A DNA stretch of 64,000 nucleotides from Cavia porcellus (lineage: Eukaryota > Chordata > Mammalia > Rodentia > Caviidae), in the NCBI RefSeq assembly GCF_034190915.1, contig NW_026947503.1, positions 17,950,532 to 18,014,531 of the forward strand, in the 5' to 3' direction. Positions within the stretch are counted from its first letter, which is position 1. Every line of letters begins with the position of its first letter. The notes under the pieces were generated by a model. It was not told the origin of the DNA. It searched no databases and worked only from the letters and a program-made list of their open reading frames with translations. This document shows positions 58,462 to 64,000 of the stretch, piece by piece. The translations under genes and the position numbers were made by a program.

Positions 58462-61130
58462 ATTAATATGACAACTAGAGAGAACCTAATCTAAGAAGTT
58501 AAATTGATCCATTTGTGATTTTTTTCTTTGTATATGCATGTATTTTATATGTTTTGGTATATTTATCTTTCTGAGTTTCTTTTTTTTTTTTTTTTTGCTT
58601 CTTTTGGAAACTGACATTAACAGAATATTGTTTGTGTGAATCTGAAATTTAACTGAGGCAACTAAACACAAGTGAGGTTTGAAATCCTTCACATCACAGC
58701 ATGACAATAGATAAGAACAGTTAGGAAAAATTTTCAAAAATACACTTATATTCAGGATCAAAATTTGATGACAAAAGACATCATAAAAAGGATCAGAAGA
58801 AAGTCACCAAGCATTAAAAAGAACCAGTTATTATAGAATCCAATTTCAAGGAGGAATCAAATATTATATCAAATATCCTATGATAGCCTATCAAATGTCC
58901 CACGAAAAACTTTGTGGTATGAGTGTAGTCTTATAAGTTACTCATCAAGTTCTTTGTCTTCGTTGGTTATTGCTCTACTGATTCCAAAATAATAAAGATT
59001 ATTTATCCTATTAGTAATAAATAGATTATAGAGATACAATTATAAACCTGAGTTGGGTTTATAAAGAAATAAAAGAAATAAAGAATTACTTTTACAAATA
59101 GTAACGTATTAAAATATCTAATGAGTTATTACTAATCAAAAGGAAACTATAGTAAAATATTACTTATAGGTTATTACACTATTTCTATTTTATAATGTTT
59201 GGAAATATTTTATAGAATACATATATCCATGTTATTTATATGTGTGTACATTACTTAAAATGCATGTGTAATTAAAGTTTTTGTGCTGTGGAATTTTTTA
59301 ATCTATAGTCGCTCTTCAATATCACACTTATCAGTTCCATATCAATACTGGCTGATTCTTTGATGTGCTTTTTGAAATATACATGGTTTTTACCAAGGCT
59401 GTACTTCAAAGAGAAATCAGCCTTTTAATGTAAAAGAGCTTTTTCCCTTGTTTAGAGGTAAATTTATGGGAGTCCAAACTAGTATAGATTAAAAAATAAG
59501 ATATATCAGAGTGTCAGATGATCAGACAGAAGGCAAACTTCACAGGATTCAGAAGTGTAAATCCTGTTTGCATTCAAGAGACTGCCATTTCTTTACCCAC
59601 ATGATTATAAAAGAATTTCTAAGTTTGACTGTAAAGTAGCAAGAGGGGTGTTCCTGAGTCTACCACAACATTAACATTTCCATTATCCTGGAAAGACTTA
59701 AGACAGAAGTGCAGGCATTTTGTACTTGACAAGACTTATGATCCTGGTGAAGTGAGAAAGGATGATGAGTACAAACTAAAGTATTAGAAAATACGTATCA
59801 GTGTTCAACCCAATCTTCTAAGCTGATAGTATGGTCAGTTCTGAAACGTGAATACATTCATCTGATTCTAACTCACAAGAATCATTTTTCCAACCTCTCT
59901 AAAAAGCCAAAAATACATAAAGATACTATTCCTGGGTGTCACACTTAAGACAAATCATTGTGTTGTTCAAGAATGTTTAAGTAACACAGAACATGAGGAA
60001 GCAATTTTGTTTCTGTAGCCAAAACTACACGGAAAATGTTTAAAAAAAATACAATATTTTGGGAGGGATTAAAAATATTTTCTCAGTTGAAATAGTTTAA
60101 CACATAGTAAAAATTGCCCTCTATTCTATGGAGATTTTATAAGTGTTTTAGATTTTTTATATCATCCTTCATATGCTTATATTATCAAAATATTTTACCT
60201 TTGCACTAAAATTATTTTCAAAGAACAAAAACCTAGCACAAACTTGTGTATTATTATAGGTTTATTCTAGTAACAACATTTGATATACAAGACATGGATT
60301 AGAATAAAATGATTAATAAGAACTGAAACTATCTCTAATAATTTTATCACTTAAATTAGAAAAACAACTGAAAAAAGAAATCATAATTTTGGAGGAAATT
60401 ATAAGAAAATGTGGACAAGTGTATCATTTTAACAATATTATGTGAAGTTTTATGTCAATTGTCTATTTCATGTTCCTGGCATCGTTTTCTATCAAAATAC
60501 ACAAACTAGGCTGGCATAGTGTCCTTTAATTTTCTCACTACAGAAGTTAGCAAAATTCACCTTTATTGACTGATGCAAGGAGATCGAACCACTGAGGCAT
60601 TGGTGACAATATTACTCTGAGCTTCACATTCATTATCTAAATCACACAAGCCTCAGGTTGAATGCAAGTGTAGGCCTTGCCACTGGCCCTCTAAGGTGAT
60701 CAGATAGAAATAAAATTCTCCTATCTTTGTACCCACACATGCTCACTTTCAAATGCAGATGACAGAATAAACCAGCCACACCCAACATCAGCTGCATCTC
60801 TTATTCCAGGATACTTACAGCTCTACAAAGTTTAAGCAATACTTGAAAAAGCCACTGTTTAGTATTTGTTAGGTATGTTGGACGAGTCCTCTGAATATTT
60901 TTTAAATAAAACATTTTATTTGAATATATATAATAAAATTTTTTCCACCAGAATACCCTTAAATTAATAAAAGATTGCATTTGAAATCATAAAGAGCAGA
61001 TATATAATAAAAATTAAATAACGTTTAAAGTGAAAGTTGACACTCTAGGTCAAAATGCAACTTACTATGTAAGATAACAGCTGGAATCTGATCAATAACA
61101 ATATTAAATAAAAGGGTACATTCAGTGTCA
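58462..61130. other. AT-rich stretch with a poly(T) run
   Basis: A T run at about 58,580-58,597 stands out. At 60,505-60,690 a faint SINE-like order ('aggctggcatagtgtcctttaat', 'gagatcgaaccactgaggca') is seen but is too weak to call. Nothing else is supported. Confidence 0.35.
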
Positions 61131-61139
61131 CATTTATGA

Positions 61140-61480
61140 AAAATAAAGGGCAAAATAACTTGGGCCTCTCACAACTTACCTCTTGACGATTAAATTAGTT
61201 ATGCCAAACAAAAGTCTAGTTTTCTTTCCTATCATGAGTTGTGTACAGGGAAATAGCCTGATAAGCACAGACATGTAGATTGGTTTTCCCACCAGATTAC
61301 TTTATTTACTATGAGGAGAGCATGCATCTCCAAAGGGAAATGTTTCTGAGTTGAAGCAACAAAGAAAGTCTGCTGAAGCCAGACTCAAAGTTAATGAGAT
61401 ATTATTGTTCCACCACTCCTTAAGAAATGTGAACTATATCGACCCTGTGGAGACGATTGAAAAGTACAGGAATACTGGAA
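61140..61480. other. Candidate conserved non-coding segment
   Basis: Non-repetitive, balanced composition, with words such as 'cgattaaattagttatgcc' and 'aaagttaatgagatattattg' that are typical of developmental enhancers. No ORF. Purely a visual impression, with no conservation data. Confidence 0.2.
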
Positions 61481-64000
61481 CAAAAAGTGAACAATAATGA
61501 ATTTAGCTCTTTCCCAGCCCCGGATGTAATCACTACAAAATCACATTATAGATTTACAAACATCTGGCCCTGAAATATTTTCAGGGCACCTGGAGTAATA
61601 AAGAGCTAGTATTGACTTTTGTCTTCCATCTATTCATTAAGTTGCAAGGGACCTGAAATATTAGATCACATTAGTCTCATAAAATTTCTACCAGTGTTAA
61701 ACAATAAGCATGTTTGGATAGGAAATCGGCCCTCTGCCTCTTTTTTCCTAGGGGGGGAAAAAAACATTTTATTTTTAAGGATTTTCTTTGATCTTCGCAT
61801 TAATGGAGCCAAGAAATTTGTGCTATTTAATATGGTATATTTTGTTTGGATTTAAAGCATCATAAATTGAGGGAAATTCTTATTTTTTCAATGACAACTT
61901 TGATGATGTAAATTTAAAAAATTGGAGAAGTTTAAACTTATGTTTAGCCCAAATAGACAATATATTGTTCGGTGAAAAAAAATATAAATTTAGAATTCTT
62001 ATTTAATCAAATAAACTGGTAGCCTTTTTCTGATTACATGCAGAATGCCTCATTATAATCTAGTAAACATGTAAAAGAAGAAAGAGGCTTCCTTTTTTCC
62101 CCAATTAATGTTACCATATCATTCTTATTAGGATATCATCTTTACAATCCTTCTAACATTATGGGAGAAAGCCTGGTGTTTGAATGTAATACTGTATTTC
62201 TATGATGATTTATTTTTCACCCCTGCAAGTATATATAAATTTCATTTATAGGATATAAATGATCAGGAACAGGGCTGTAGTCCCGTCCAGCCAGTACTTC
62301 TTCAGGTGCTCCATAGAAGACAATAGTACAAATTCCAGTACTAAACCAAGCAGTTTTTCTATTTTCTTTAGTTATGTCAGATCTATTAAACACTATAAAA
62401 TAAATATGCTAAACTAAAGAAGTGTCATATAGTATTGTAGACTCTTTTAATAAATGAGACCTTTTCCATGCAAATTTCAAAATCAAATCAGGATATTTTG
62501 AATTTGCATATAACAACTTCATATACTTTTGCCATTTTGCTATGTGATTATTTTAGCTCACCATTCTTATTGAAGTGAGTCATGTGATTCATAACCATTG
62601 CTGAGCAACTTAGCAAAATATATTGATGATTTTATGAAATACACCTTCTCAAGAAAAGATGGAAAATGTTTAGAACATAGACTTCCACATGACAATTGAT
62701 AAATCTATATAGAATCCAAAAGTAAAATCAATCAAACATTTCTGAGAATCAAGTAGGCTCCTGAGACCTGGCACCTTATTCGAAAGATAAAAAAGTAAGT
62801 TGTTACATAGACCCTGCCAGAAAGCAAGATTCTCAGAGATTGGAAGGTCATTTCTTTTTCACAACTGATTTATTTCCCATGCTATCAGGAAAAGTATCCC
62901 TCAAAAGCTAAAGAACAAAGATTATCCTTCACTGATGTCCTTGTTTATGGAAATCTCTGCAAATTTAGAAGAAGTAAAGATAAGTTGCATTGATACAAAA
63001 AACATGCATAGGTAGGAGTTCAAGAATTCTTAGACAAACACCTTAGTCTGATCTCTGGAGCTGGTTAATTGATTTCCTAAATGAAAAGTTATGAGGATTT
63101 TCAGGCATTCACTAATCAGCAGTCATCACTGCACATTTTTCTTGTACTCTTGAAGTGGCTGAATGATGAGAATTCACATATCACAAAAACACACAAAAAA
63201 ATCACTTGGAAACGGCTGTCAGTAAAATTCACCAAGGACAAGAACCATCACAAAGTGTACAAGTAGATTAGATCAGAGCTTGTATCAGGGGCCTCACAAA
63301 GCCACAAACAGATGTTAAAGAGGATTGACACCTATTAGGCACTCAATCATGTATCATGAAATAGAAGCTACCTTGAAGAACACAATGCGTGGTTGAACTC
63401 TTTGCCATTCCTAGAATTGGGACGTAATATTTCTGGTCAAGTAAGCAATTTCTCTAATAATATAGAGAAATAGGGAGGTAGATAGCCTATTGCATAACCA
63501 TGTCTTATTTTTAAATCTTCCCTAAGCATACTGGCTCATAAAAACACTGGACAGTATGACACACCTAGTTAAAAATGTTTTTCTAAGATTGCCTTAATTG
63601 TTTAAATATTGTGTGTCTTTAGACTACTTATAGGAACGCTGTATTGGAAATTTTCTTAGGAACCAGTGATATTAGGATATAGCGGATAATATAGATAAAG
63701 CTGTATATCATATCATTATTTGCAAATTTTATTGTTTCTGACTTAATGTTCTCAGAAAACAAAATAAATTATTTTCTTATAAAAAGAGATATCATCTACA
63801 AAAGTCACAAAATTTGACTTTGAGGATTTCTCAAGGTACTTTAGATTTAGTCATCTAATCTCAAAGAACTAAATCAGGGCTGTGATTTTTGACCCTCTTA
63901 TGAGTTTTGTTGTTTTTTACCTGTGATAACTGTATACAGTATTATTTGTCTCTAGATACAACTTAAATGAAATATTTTCAAAGATGCTGCTAGAATTGAT
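61481..64000. other. AT-rich stretch, nothing recognised
   Basis: Short ORFs at 61,619-61,855 and 63,081-63,266 have no family resemblance. No SINE, L1 or LTR signal could be supported up to the window end. Confidence 0.4.

Noticed and set aside
60505..60690. Possible SINE
   Set aside because: Only scattered words resemble B1 and ID-like elements, with no consistent order, tail or duplication.
1..64000. CRISPR arrays, operons, prokaryotic or viral gene systems
   Set aside because: No spaced direct repeats, no dense ORFs and no ribosome-binding-site pattern. All evidence points to mammalian non-coding DNA.

Overview
This window reads as AT-rich nuclear DNA from a mammal, almost certainly a rodent outside the mouse/rat group. 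The evidence is the repeat content: LINE-1 (L1) elements of several ages, B1-type (7SL-derived) SINEs with an internal duplication, many ID-like tRNA-derived SINEs, ERVL-MaLR-type LTRs, and old mammalian MIR and L1M-like relics. The tail of the youngest ID-like copy, next to a 'ggtaccgataaaaa' type junction, suggests beaver or a related lineage, but that is from memory and is not secure. I see no cellular protein-coding exon, no tRNA/rRNA gene, no CRISPR and no operon-like layout. The window is best read as a gene desert or the inside of a very large intron.

Layout. 1-7.5 kb: mostly unclassified AT-rich sequence with an LTR end at the left edge, a (GT)n microsatellite and a small internally deleted L1 relic near 4 kb. 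7.5-9.0 kb: a HAL1-like L1 relic (ORF1, the start of the endonuclease region, then the L1 3' end) on the minus strand. 9.0-20.26 kb: the dominant feature, two minus-strand L1s head to tail. Copy A (9,010-12,221) is 5'-truncated. Copy B (about 12,262-20,256) is essentially full length, with a long 3' UTR, ORF2, ORF1 and a GC-rich 5' UTR that contains internal repeats and ends in a YY1-like motif. Copy B is dead: it has one stop in ORF1, three in-frame stops in ORF2 and a changed reverse transcriptase catalytic motif.

20.3-35 kb: old L1 pieces, ID-like SINEs, a 5'-inverted young L1 with target-site duplication at 24.6-25.1 kb, an old L1 3' end with a polypyrimidine tract at 29.3-29.9 kb, a solo MaLR-type LTR with 5-bp duplication at 33 kb, an ID-like SINE with a perfect 17-bp duplication beside it, and an ERVL/MLT2-like LTR at 34.3-34.7 kb. 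35-64 kb: mostly unclassified AT-rich DNA with scattered SINEs, MIR-like relics, a (CT)n and a (TA)n repeat, an old inverted L1 at 50.5-51.9 kb, a retroviral-type LTR piece at 52.1-52.4 kb and, at 57.5-58.45 kb, an L1 3'-UTR copy that seems to have been made from a prematurely polyadenylated transcript.

The genes do not form a pathway. What the window offers is a record of retrotransposition: two related L1 3'-UTR subfamilies, twin-priming inversions, a shared deletion junction in two HAL1-like elements, and trans-mobilised SINEs. I did not find evidence for an undescribed functional system; the most unusual signals are the L1 5'-UTR architecture, the stop codon shared by L1 copies A and B, and the recurrent HAL1-like junction.
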